From positions 1 to 7,702 of the forward strand of contig JAGCOU010000026.1 in assembly GCA_017642565.1 (NCBI GenBank): a DNA stretch of 7,702 nucleotides. The letters run 5' to 3'. Made by a program: the position numbers and the translations under genes. Origin of the DNA: Alphaproteobacteria bacterium (lineage in GTDB: Bacteria; Pseudomonadota; Alphaproteobacteria; Rs-D84). How positions within the stretch are numbered: position 1 is the stretch's first letter; the number at the start of each line of letters is the position of its first letter. Positions 1-5,249 of the stretch are shown here, one piece after another. The notes beneath the pieces are model-generated. The model worked only from the letters and a program-made list of their open reading frames with translations, was not told the DNA's origin and ran no database searches.

Positions 1-15
1 CACACAGGTAAGTTT

Positions 16-927
16 TTGCCGAGCATAAAACAAATTGGCACAATTTGTTTTCTATTCCTTATATCAATTTTCCCAACATTTGCAGACAACGAACCAATCA
101 CACCAACACTTATTCCTGCGAGCAATCCTGGATGTAATAATAGTGTATTAAATACAACCGAGGGTTCTGCAGCACTTGAGGCAATATATACCCCAAACAC
201 AATAAATACCCAATGGTATACCGGATATGGCGAGAATGGACAAGCAGCAAGCCCAACAACATGCAGTTATGACGGTACAATAAACCTTCCCGCAACTAAC
301 CCAACAAGAGCGGGTTATGCATTTGATGGGTGGACGTTGCGTGTGCCACCATTTGATTTAACTACATTGGATCCAACGATTCATGCAACATCTGTTCAAT
401 ATAAGGCCATTAATTATGGCACATCCAGTGAATATAATTTATATAGTCAACAAACTTCTGCAAATGCTGATGGATTAAGTAATGGCGAATGGTCGGCTAA
501 TTTTAGTTATGGAACGATATATGGTCGTGCATATTGTTCTTCGCGTAATGGGGATGTCAAGGATGCAGAAGACGACCCTTGTTGGCCATCGGGTCGCATC
601 GCCGAATGGGCTGCGACCGCTGATCAGGTACTTGTCGGTCGTGGTGAACATTGTTGGTGCAATGTGACTGGTTTTGCGCCAGTGAATGATGTTCGCAGGA
701 ATGTATCATCAACACGTTGGATAGGTTATTTCTATTATTTTGACATTGGATATAGGTGTGCTGATTCATACTATCCATCATATGGCGTTACTGAAGAATA
801 CGAAGAATGTTATATTCAATCTTGTGAAGATTCTTGTGCGTATCATTGTGCAATGGAAACAATTTATAACTCTTCATATGATTATCGTAATACATATTTG
901 CCAGCATTGTTCGGCATAACGCGATAA
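16..927 (+). CDS. Secreted cysteine-rich protein with one InlB-B-like repeat
   Basis: I do not recognise a named gene. The TTG at 16 gives a 303-residue protein with a plausible Sec signal peptide (K5, hydrophobic 7-20, cleavage near TFA-23). An AGGTAA sequence at 6-11 could be its ribosome-binding site. The frame is open to base 1, so the true start may lie outside the window. Residues 57-106 resemble an InlB B-repeat/Listeria-Bacteroides repeat: a Thr/Tyr-rich strand, CSYDGTINLP, then PTRAGYAFDGW. These repeats are typical of extracellular adhesin-like proteins. The C-terminal half is rich in Cys, Tyr and Trp. The mature protein has 11 cysteines (40, 83, 174, 189, 213, 215, 248, 265, 270, 274, 278), including a CWC pair and a C-terminal C-x4-C-x3-C-x3-C cluster, which suggests disulfide bonds outside the cytoplasm. 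There is no transmembrane anchor, LPXTG or terminal barrel strand. Similar proteins seem to occur as paralogues in gut Alphaproteobacteria (from memory). Function unknown. Confidence 0.75.
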   Translation: MPSIKQIGTICFLFLISIFPTFADNEPITPTLIPASNPGCNNSVLNTTEGSAALEAIYTPNTINTQWYTGYGENGQAASPTTCSYDGTINLPATNPTRAGYAFDGWTLRVPPFDLTTLDPTIHATSVQYKAINYGTSSEYNLYSQQTSANADGLSNGEWSANFSYGTIYGRAYCSSRNGDVKDAEDDPCWPSGRIAEWAATADQVLVGRGEHCWCNVTGFAPVNDVRRNVSSTRWIGYFYYFDIGYRCADSYYPSYGVTEEYEECYIQSCEDSCAYHCAMETIYNSSYDYRNTYLPALFGITR

Positions 928-971
928 ACAGTTTCTGCCTCGATAAACAAGTTTCGTCCTCGATAAACGAT
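922..971. repeat. Three tandem ~20-nt repeats overlapping a stop codon
   Basis: CGATAAAC begins at 922, 941 and 961. Units one and two (922-940 and 941-960) align along their length apart from one inserted base and a few substitutions: each has CGATAAACA, then GTTTC, then a pyrimidine end with CCT. Unit three keeps only the CGATAAAC core and then becomes A+T-rich. The stop codon of the upstream gene (925-927) lies inside the first unit. The third unit also forms the left arm of the inverted repeat at 963-1030. Confidence 0.7.
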
Positions 972-1030
972 AAATAAAATTAAAAAAATTTAATAAGATT
1001 CAATTTTTTAAAATTTTACTAATCGTTTAT
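963..1030. repeat. Long A+T-rich inverted repeat
   Basis: The outer arms ATAAACGAT (963-971) and ATCGTTTAT (1022-1030) are perfect complements. Inside them, TAAAATTAAAAAAATT (975-990) faces AATTTTTTAAAATTTTA (1002-1018), complementary apart from one or two positions. The tip is roughly 991-1001. The result is a nearly continuous but weak A/T stem of about 25 pairs starting about 35 bases after the stop codon. It could be a 3' end structure, a remnant of a small palindromic element, or a melting-prone site. I see no GC-rich core that would make it a classical terminator. Confidence 0.6.
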
Positions 1031-1045
1031 TCTCGTATTCGCTCG

Positions 1046-1107
1046 GTCGGCTGTGCCGACACTGGGCGGATACCGTGACGATTTCACTTTGCTTCGCTTG
1101 TGAAATC
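1046..1107 (+). other. Two consecutive hairpins upstream of the terminator
   Basis: Hairpin one pairs GTCGGC (1046-1051) with GCCGAC (1055-1060) around the loop TGT. Hairpin two pairs GATTTCAC (1080-1087) with GTGAAATC (1100-1107) around a 12-nt loop. Both stems are perfect. With the terminator that follows at 1131-1159 they could form the body of a small RNA or a structured 3' UTR of the upstream gene. I cannot match the segment to SRP RNA, 6S RNA, tmRNA, RNase P RNA or a tRNA. Confidence 0.55.
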
Positions 1108-1130
1108 TACTTGTATTCCCCAAGAAAGAG

Positions 1131-1159
1131 ACCGTCCCTGTGTGTGGGGACGGTTTTTT
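1131..1159 (+). terminator. Rho-independent terminator
   Basis: ACCGTCCC (1131-1138) pairs perfectly with GGGACGGT (1147-1154) across an 8-nt TGTGTGTG loop, and a run of six T (1154-1159) follows at once. This GC-rich stem plus U-tract is the most convincing terminator in the window and works on the + strand. It lies about 200 bases after the nearest upstream stop codon, so it ends either a long 3' UTR or a separate small transcript. Confidence 0.85.
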
Positions 1160-1166
1160 GTTGCAA

Positions 1167-1183
1167 ACAAGCCAAAGGCTTGT
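1167..1183. repeat. Short perfect hairpin, loop AAA
   Basis: ACAAGCC (1167-1173) pairs with GGCTTGT (1177-1183) around AAA. It sits just after the terminator and is the first of a run of similarly built stem-loops extending to 1591. Confidence 0.65.
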
Positions 1184-1213
1184 ATACCGCACCCCGAAGT
1201 TTTAACGAAGGGT

Positions 1214-1233
1214 TGTCATGCTGAGACTGCGAG
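1214..1233. repeat. Degenerate half-copy of the TGTCAT element end
   Basis: TGTCATGCTGAGACTGCGAG resembles the left end of the element beginning at 1260 (TGTCATCCTGAGCGAGTG): the first ten bases differ at one position and the GCGAG is shifted. No matching right end is seen before 1260, so this looks like a truncated or nested copy. Confidence 0.5.
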
Positions 1234-1240
1234 TTATCAA

Positions 1241-1261
1241 CAAAACGCTAAAAGCGTTTTG
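1241..1261. repeat. Perfect 9-bp hairpin, loop AAA
   Basis: CAAAACGCT (1241-1249) pairs with AGCGTTTTG (1253-1261) around AAA. It abuts and overlaps by two bases the left end of the palindromic element at 1260. A related CAAAAC...GTTTTG hairpin sits at the right end of that element (1374-1391), so the element is bracketed by similar stems. Confidence 0.65.
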
Positions 1262-1374
1262 TCATCCTGAGCGAGTGTTAACGAGCGTGAGGATCCAGGT
1301 AAATAAAAAAGTAGTCTGGCGGAACGCCAGACACATTAATACACCTGGATTGCCACGCTGCGCTCGCAATGACA
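1260..1374. repeat. MITE-like palindromic element with TGTCAT/ATGACA ends
   Basis: The left arm runs from TGTCATCCTGAGCGAG (1260) to GATCCAGGT (about 1300). The right arm runs from ACCTGGATTG (1342) to CGCTCGCAATGACA (1374). The arms are imperfect inverted repeats sharing TGTCAT, GAGCG and ATCCAGGT. Between them lies a perfect hairpin, GTCTGGCG (1314-1321) with CGCCAGAC (1325-1332) around GAA. No transposase is encoded. The ends look like the 'GTCAT...GAGCG...ATCC' intergenic repeats I recall from many bacterial genomes. I see no clear target-site duplication. Confidence 0.6.
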
Positions 1375-1415
1375 CAAAACTTTCGTTTTGTTTTGGATAC
1401 GGCTCTTTGAGCCGT
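1374..1415. repeat. Two adjacent short perfect hairpins
   Basis: ACAAAAC (1374-1380) pairs with GTTTTGT (1385-1391) around TTTC. ACGGCTC (1399-1405) pairs with GAGCCGT (1409-1415) around TTT. They bridge the palindromic element and the first C/G-tract repeat. Confidence 0.6.
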
Positions 1416-1417
1416 TG

Positions 1418-1462
1418 AACCTCCCTCCCTGGCTTCGCCAGTACTCCCCCCGAGGGGAGAAT
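1418..1462 (+). repeat. C/G-tract double-hairpin repeat, copy A
   Basis: The copy begins AACCTCCC and ends GGGGAGAAT. Inside are two hairpins in a row: CTGGC/GCCAG around TTC (1429-1441) and CTCCCC/GGGGAG around CCGA (1444-1459). It shares its plan with copies B and C: AACC-pyrimidine tract, short hairpin, C-tract, 3-4-nt loop, G-tract, AAT. Confidence 0.65.
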
Positions 1463-1487
1463 CTGCTCTCAGGAGTCGCAGTCTATA

Positions 1488-1530
1488 ATTCCCCCTTAGG
1501 AGGGGGAGGGCCTGCAGGGCGGGGGAGGTT
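1488..1530 (-). repeat. C/G-tract double-hairpin repeat, copy B (inverted)
   Basis: Read on the minus strand this starts AACCTCCCCC and ends GGGGGAAT, like copies A and C. Its C-tract hairpin is TCCCCCT/AGGGGGA around TAGG (1490-1507). The palindrome CCTGCAGG sits where the other copies have their first hairpin. Because it is inverted relative to A, the two form a larger inverted pair spanning 1418-1530. Confidence 0.6.
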
Positions 1531-1550
1531 GATACGAACAAGTTTGTGTT

Positions 1551-1594
1551 AACCCCCTCCGGCTACGCCGCACTCCCCCATGCTGGGGGAGAAT
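1551..1594 (+). repeat. C/G-tract double-hairpin repeat, copy C
   Basis: This is the third copy, same orientation as A. It runs from AACCCCCTCC to GGGGGAGAAT, with CGGC/GCCG around TAC (1560-1570) and CTCCCCCA/TGGGGGAG around TGC (1573-1591). The second stem, 8 bp and followed by an A/T-rich run, could also act as a weak terminator ahead of ftsK. Confidence 0.65.
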
Positions 1595-1625
1595 AAAAAA
1601 TTTTTTATTAATTTTGAAAAATTTA

Positions 1626-1634
1626 TGATAAAAT
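1626..1634 (+). promoter_or_regulatory. Extended -10 promoter of ftsK, probably leaderless
   Basis: TGATAAAAT carries the extended -10 TG and the hexamer TAAAAT (1629-1634). It closely matches the boxes at 3894-3902 and 7375-7383. No good -35 is visible at the usual spacing, which an extended -10 tolerates. Only seven bases separate it from the ftsK ATG, so transcription would begin at or next to the A of the start codon. No ribosome-binding site precedes that ATG, which agrees with a leaderless mRNA. Confidence 0.55.
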
Positions 1635-1641
1635 ACCAATC

Positions 1642-3864
1642 ATGGAGAAAAAATCCAAATTTTTGCCAGAAAGTATTTCGGCATTGCTGCGCAGTTTGTC
1701 TTTGCGGGCAGGGGGGCTGGTGCTTTGTTTGATTGCGGTTTGGATGTTATTAACACTTTGTTTCGGCAGTTCGTATTTGTCTGGTTTCGCTGTGCGTGGT
1801 TCTTTTGGTGGGCAAGGCTTGTTCGGTTACGTGGTCAGTTTCTTTCGTTATGTTATTGGTTTTATTCCAACTGTGTTTATATTGTTATGTTTAATTAGAT
1901 TTGGTCTAAGCCTGTTGATAGCATGGGAAGAAGAAAGGGCGCCTGAATATAATTTCTTGCGCGGATTTGTTTCTTTGTGTATTGGGTGCGCAGGCTTGGG
2001 CTTAATGTTCCCGTCTAAAAGTTTTGGGGGGCTGGCTGGTGCCATAGTTGGCGCTGATATTGGACCGATTTTACATGGTGCGCGGTTTCCGTTGGGTGTT
2101 TTATTATTTGTTCTATTTTTATTTATGGCTGGTATTTTATTACATGTTAAATGGCAACATGTAAGGGCGGCCTGGGAAAGAACGGTTGCTCTTGTGAAAT
2201 GGTTGTTGTCTGCGTTTCATATCATCAAACCTGTGGAGGCTGATGATGATACAGAAGAAGACGAAGAAGAAGAAATTGAAGAAGATGAAGAGGCTGAAGA
2301 AGAACAGCAAGAAAAACCAAAACGCAAAAAATCATCAAGAAAAAGAATTGTTGCGATTGGCGAAGGCGAAGCAGTCGCGCATGAATATGAATTGCCTGAT
2401 CCCGAATTGCTCGAAAAATCTGTGTTTGGTAAAAATGTTATTACGCCTGAATTTAAACAGACTGCGATTTTATTACAAGACCATTTTGAAGAGTTTGGTA
2501 TTTATGGCAAAGTTGTTGGTATTAAACCTGGACCAATTGTCACGCAGTATGAATTTGAACCAGAACCTGGAACGCGTATCAATAAAATTACTGATACGGC
2601 GCACGATATGACACGTGCTATGGCCGCGGAAAAAATTCGTATTACACCAATTGCTGGGACACAATATATCGGTATTGAAATGGTGAACAAAGACAGAAAA
2701 ACTGTGCGATATCAAACTTTGATGTCTAACCCTGCGTTTATAAATTCTAAATATGCTATACCGTTGGCGTTGGGTGTGAATATTAGTGGCGAAGCGATGT
2801 ATTACGATTTGGCAAAGATGCCACACATGTTGGTTGCAGGGCGTACTGGTTCTGGTAAATCTGTGTTTGTGCAATCTATTATTACTTCGATTGTGTATCA
2901 TTTTACACCTGATAAATGCAAATTGATGATTGTCGATCCAAAGGCTGTAGATTTTGCTGCGTGGGAAAAAGTCCCGCATCTTATTACGCCTGTGGTGACA
3001 GATGCAACTGAGGCTGTGAATGCATTAAAATGGTCTGTGCGTGATATGGAAGAAAGATATCAAAAACTTAAAAAACTTGGTGTGCGCAATATCGGCGATT
3101 ATAATGCCAAGGTTGCAGAACTGCGCGATAAAGGCGAAGTTTTAACTGAACAAGTTGTTGTTGGAACTGATAGCGAGACTGGCGAATTTGAATTTGAAAC
3201 CAAGGCGGTTGATTTGTCTGATATGCCTTATCTTGTTATCATCATAGACGAGGTGGCAGATTTAATGACTGTCGCGCGTAAGGATGTTGAAATGTGCGTG
3301 CAAAGATTGGCGCAAAAGGCACGCGCCGCGGGTATCCATCTTGTTATGGCAACTCAGCGTCCAAGTGCGGATGTTATTACTGGTGTTATTAAATCGAATT
3401 TCCCAACGCGTATTTCTTTCCAGGCGCGTTCTAATATCGATTCTATGACAACACTTGGTGAAAAAGGTGCTGAACAATTGTTGCCTTGTGGTGATATGTT
3501 GTTCAGTGAAGCAGGGCGTCCGCCTGTGCGTATACATGGTGCGTTTATTGATAATGACGAAGTTAATCGTATTGCTGATTTCTTGCGCGAACAGGGTGAA
3601 CCTGAATATGCTGAAGGTGTAACAACTGAAGATGGTGACGATGCTGGCGTGATTCCAGGAATGCCTGTGTCCAAAGAAGCAAAATCTAATGATTTATATG
3701 CGCAAGCCAAAGAAATAGTCGTGCGCGATAAAAAGCCTACGATTTCTTATTTGCAACGCAGACTGGGGATTGGTTATAACAAGGCTGCGACCCTTATTGA
3801 ACGCATGGAAAACGAAGGCGTGGTCAGTGCACCTGATTCTGGTGGCAAAAGACATATTTTATAA
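1642..3864 (+). CDS. ftsK: DNA translocase FtsK
   Basis: Septum-anchored, ATP-driven dsDNA pump that clears and aligns chromosome termini and activates XerCD recombination at dif. Its 740 residues make it short beside E. coli FtsK (about 1330) and close to SpoIIIE. Four membrane segments lie at about 22-41, 62-94, 106-123 and 149-168. A linker of only ~60 residues follows: an acidic block (201-224), then a basic cluster (225-235). The alpha domain begins near 250 (LPDPELLE, later GPIVTQYEFEPEPG). The beta/RecA-like motor has Walker A GRTGSGKS (400-407), Walker B LVIIIDE (531-537) and ATQRPSADVITG. The gamma winged helix (about 684-740) keeps GYN (N713). Unusual points are SNIDSMTTL (597-605), where DSRTIL is usual, and K714/T717, where the family normally has Arg. 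The ATG at 1642 fits the membrane N-terminus and an adjacent -10 box. It is probably transcribed alone, since a new promoter lies before the next gene. Confidence 0.97.
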   Translation: MEKKSKFLPESISALLRSLSLRAGGLVLCLIAVWMLLTLCFGSSYLSGFAVRGSFGGQGLFGYVVSFFRYVIGFIPTVFILLCLIRFGLSLLIAWEEERAPEYNFLRGFVSLCIGCAGLGLMFPSKSFGGLAGAIVGADIGPILHGARFPLGVLLFVLFLFMAGILLHVKWQHVRAAWERTVALVKWLLSAFHIIKPVEADDDTEEDEEEEIEEDEEAEEEQQEKPKRKKSSRKRIVAIGEGEAVAHEYELPDPELLEKSVFGKNVITPEFKQTAILLQDHFEEFGIYGKVVGIKPGPIVTQYEFEPEPGTRINKITDTAHDMTRAMAAEKIRITPIAGTQYIGIEMVNKDRKTVRYQTLMSNPAFINSKYAIPLALGVNISGEAMYYDLAKMPHMLVAGRTGSGKSVFVQSIITSIVYHFTPDKCKLMIVDPKAVDFAAWEKVPHLITPVVTDATEAVNALKWSVRDMEERYQKLKKLGVRNIGDYNAKVAELRDKGEVLTEQVVVGTDSETGEFEFETKAVDLSDMPYLVIIIDEVADLMTVARKDVEMCVQRLAQKARAAGIHLVMATQRPSADVITGVIKSNFPTRISFQARSNIDSMTTLGEKGAEQLLPCGDMLFSEAGRPPVRIHGAFIDNDEVNRIADFLREQGEPEYAEGVTTEDGDDAGVIPGMPVSKEAKSNDLYAQAKEIVVRDKKPTISYLQRRLGIGYNKAATLIERMENEGVVSAPDSGGKRHIL
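2242..2313 (+). repeat. GAA/GAT-rich codon run encoding the FtsK acidic linker
   Basis: This in-frame run of GAA, GAT and GAC codons encodes residues 201-224, 19 of which are Asp or Glu. A Lys/Arg cluster (225-235) follows directly. Trinucleotide runs of this kind can vary in length by slippage without breaking the frame, so linker length could differ between strains. Confidence 0.7.
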
Positions 3865-3879
3865 ATTTTTGTCTTTTTT
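3847..3879 (+). terminator. Possible weak terminator overlapping the ftsK stop
   Basis: AAAAGACA (3847-3854) pairs with TGTCTTTT (3870-3877) around a 15-nt A/T loop that contains the ftsK stop codon (3862-3864). Two further T follow. The stem is mostly A:T and the loop is long, so it is much weaker than the terminator at 1131-1159. It may only slow or partly stop readthrough into the barrel genes. Confidence 0.35.
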
Positions 3880-3893
3880 ATATTCCTTTTTTA

Positions 3894-3902
3894 TGATATA
3901 AT
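3894..3902 (+). promoter_or_regulatory. Extended -10 promoter of the barrel-protein pair
   Basis: TGATATAAT has a perfect TATAAT (3897-3902) with the extended TG at 3894-3895. The -35 region is only a T-rich stretch. Predicted transcription starts near 3908-3909, giving a leader of about 18 nt that includes the ribosome-binding site at 3914-3919. Confidence 0.65.
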
Positions 3903-3913
3903 CACAAAAGAAA

Positions 3914-3919
3914 AAGGAG
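3914..3919 (+). promoter_or_regulatory. Strong ribosome-binding site AAGGAG
   Basis: AAGGAG lies seven bases before the ATG at 3927 with a T-run between. It fixes this start. It is the clearest Shine-Dalgarno sequence in the window and suggests high expression, as expected for an abundant envelope protein. Confidence 0.8.
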
Positions 3920-3926
3920 TTTTTTT

Positions 3927-5234
3927 ATGAAAAAATTTGCAATGTTTTTGGCGTTAATGGTTGCTTTGCCTGCTGTGGCTGCCAATGAATATCAATACAG
4001 TAATGATGCTAATGAATATTATACTGTTCGTCCAAATGCGAAACCACGGACTTATAAAAATGTGTCTACAAATCGTAAGACTGGTGGATATAAAAATACT
4101 ATAACAAATAATTTTTATTATAATCAGCCAGCGGCAAGAACAAATTCTTATGGCACAAGACAAACTCGTAATGTGAGATATCAAGAACCTGAATATCAAT
4201 ATTCTTCAAATGATAGACAGGTTGCTATGGTCGATGATTCTTATGAAGAAAGAACATATACGCGCAAAACAAAAACTTCACAGATGCGTAAATATTTCTT
4301 GGCGCATCCTTTCTTCCAACCATTAAAGGGAAGATTTGGTTCTGTGACGGATGTGTCTTATGGACAAAGCAAATTTAAATTTGATATTTTGAATGCGAGA
4401 ATTCAAGATGCGAATCCAGATATGAGTGCTAATTTAGGTGAAATTTCTCCGCTGACAGATTTTACTACACCTTTGAGTGGCAAGGCTGAGATGACACAGA
4501 TTTTAGTCAAGGAAGATTTCAGTTTCGGTTTAAGTGATACTTTGGCAATTATCGGTATGGCGCAATATGATAAAACCAAAGTTGAATTCAAAGATTGGTC
4601 TGATGGTTCTGCAAGTGATAGCACTTCAAGTTCTGGTTTGAATTTGTTTGGTATCGGTTTACAAAGTCGTTTCGTGGACAGCCAAAAATGGATTGCTATG
4701 GCGTCTGGTTATTATCAATATCAAAAAGATACTGCTAATATATTTGTTGGTGAATTGAAAATCGGTTACAAAATTGACAGAACAACCATTTATGGTGTGG
4801 GTCGCGCATGGTATTCCAATTTGACTAAGGGCGATATATACGGTGCATATGTTAAAAGTGATGGTGATTGGTTAATGTTGGCTTATAAAACAGATGTCAA
4901 AGACATTGTGTATGGCGAAGGCGGACTTGGTTTGTTTGCCGTGTTAAGTAAAGATTTTACTTTGACTGGTGAAGCAGTGTATGGGTATTATGATTGGCAC
5001 AATCAAATCAATCTTAGAGCAGGACTTGGTTGGCAGCCTGGTGATTCTTTCGCTTTGAATTTATATGGTTCTATGAATGTGTATGATACTGCTGATGGTA
5101 TGAAAAAACCTTATATAAATTACGATGTAAATCCTGGTATCACAGGTGTAGATGCAGTTTACACAAGTGGCGATTACAAAATCAAAGATTACAATGAATG
5201 GAAGATTGGTGCCCAGGTAATATTCTATTTCTAA
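3927..5234 (+). CDS. Exported outer-membrane beta-barrel protein with basic N-terminal tail
   Basis: 435 residues, no named family recognised. A clear signal peptide (KK at 2-3, hydrophobic 5-16, cleavage near AVAA-19) sends it across the inner membrane. Residues 20-125 form a Tyr/Asn/Arg-rich, probably disordered tail with net positive charge. It contains a near-repeat, EYQYSND at 21-27 and EYQYSSND at 89-96. From about 135 to the end the protein alternates short amphipathic strands with polar turns (for example LNLFGIGLQSRFV, KWIAMASGYYQYQ, FALNLYGSMNVYD). It ends NEWKIGAQVIFYF, with the C-terminal aromatic residue that the BAM complex recognises on outer-membrane barrels. I infer a barrel of perhaps 12 strands. 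It has its own promoter and a strong ribosome-binding site. The next gene starts 15 bases after its stop. It could be a structural protein or a channel; the substrate cannot be read from sequence. Confidence 0.8.
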   Translation: MKKFAMFLALMVALPAVAANEYQYSNDANEYYTVRPNAKPRTYKNVSTNRKTGGYKNTITNNFYYNQPAARTNSYGTRQTRNVRYQEPEYQYSSNDRQVAMVDDSYEERTYTRKTKTSQMRKYFLAHPFFQPLKGRFGSVTDVSYGQSKFKFDILNARIQDANPDMSANLGEISPLTDFTTPLSGKAEMTQILVKEDFSFGLSDTLAIIGMAQYDKTKVEFKDWSDGSASDSTSSSGLNLFGIGLQSRFVDSQKWIAMASGYYQYQKDTANIFVGELKIGYKIDRTTIYGVGRAWYSNLTKGDIYGAYVKSDGDWLMLAYKTDVKDIVYGEGGLGLFAVLSKDFTLTGEAVYGYYDWHNQINLRAGLGWQPGDSFALNLYGSMNVYDTADGMKKPYINYDVNPGITGVDAVYTSGDYKIKDYNEWKIGAQVIFYF

Positions 5235-5249
5235 TTTGATATTTGGTAA

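Larger units (their letters stand above)
928..1641. other. 714-bp gene-free spacer filled with repeats and hairpins
   Basis: I find no credible gene between the cysteine-rich protein and ftsK. Open frames over 1218-1418 (+) and 1278-1541 (-) run through inverted repeats, lack convincing ribosome-binding sites and encode sequence dictated by the repeats. The stretch instead carries at least a dozen short perfect hairpins, most with 3-4-nt loops, one intrinsic terminator, a TGTCAT-ended palindromic element and three copies of a double-hairpin repeat. The main items are listed separately. It is more G+C-rich than the neighbouring genes between about 1400 and 1595, and strongly A+T-rich at 960-1020 and 1592-1634. 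Confidence 0.8.

Noticed and set aside
1034..1130. Possible tRNA or other housekeeping RNA
   Set aside because: No cloverleaf, no TTCGANNC T-arm and no conserved SRP, 6S, RNase P or tmRNA core could be found; it remains only a candidate structured RNA.
1218..1418. 66-residue + strand open frame in the spacer
   Set aside because: It runs through the TGTCAT palindromic element and adjacent hairpins, has no ribosome-binding site, and its sequence follows from the repeat. Such frames are often mis-annotated over intergenic repeats.
1278..1541. 87-residue - strand open frame in the spacer
   Set aside because: It crosses the palindromic element and repeat copies A and B. Low-complexity Gly/Ser/Leu residues arise from C/G tracts, and there is no start signal.
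1160..1595. CRISPR array
   Set aside because: The repeated units are self-complementary, differ in length and orientation, and have no regular spacers; no cas gene is present.
2243..2611. 122-residue + strand frame within the ftsK linker
   Set aside because: The Lys-rich sequence is simply the GAA/GAT run read in another frame.
2473..2979. 168-residue - strand open frame inside ftsK
   Set aside because: It is a shadow frame rich in His, Asn, Ile and Arg opposite a conserved part of the ftsK motor; the + strand frame carries all recognisable motifs.
3354..3710. 118-residue - strand open frame inside ftsK
   Set aside because: It overlaps the conserved RecA-like domain of ftsK antisense, with no start signal and no recognisable domain.
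3865..3926. dif-like XerCD site near ftsK
   Set aside because: I searched the spacers by eye for two 11-bp half-sites around a 6-bp centre resembling known dif sites and found none.
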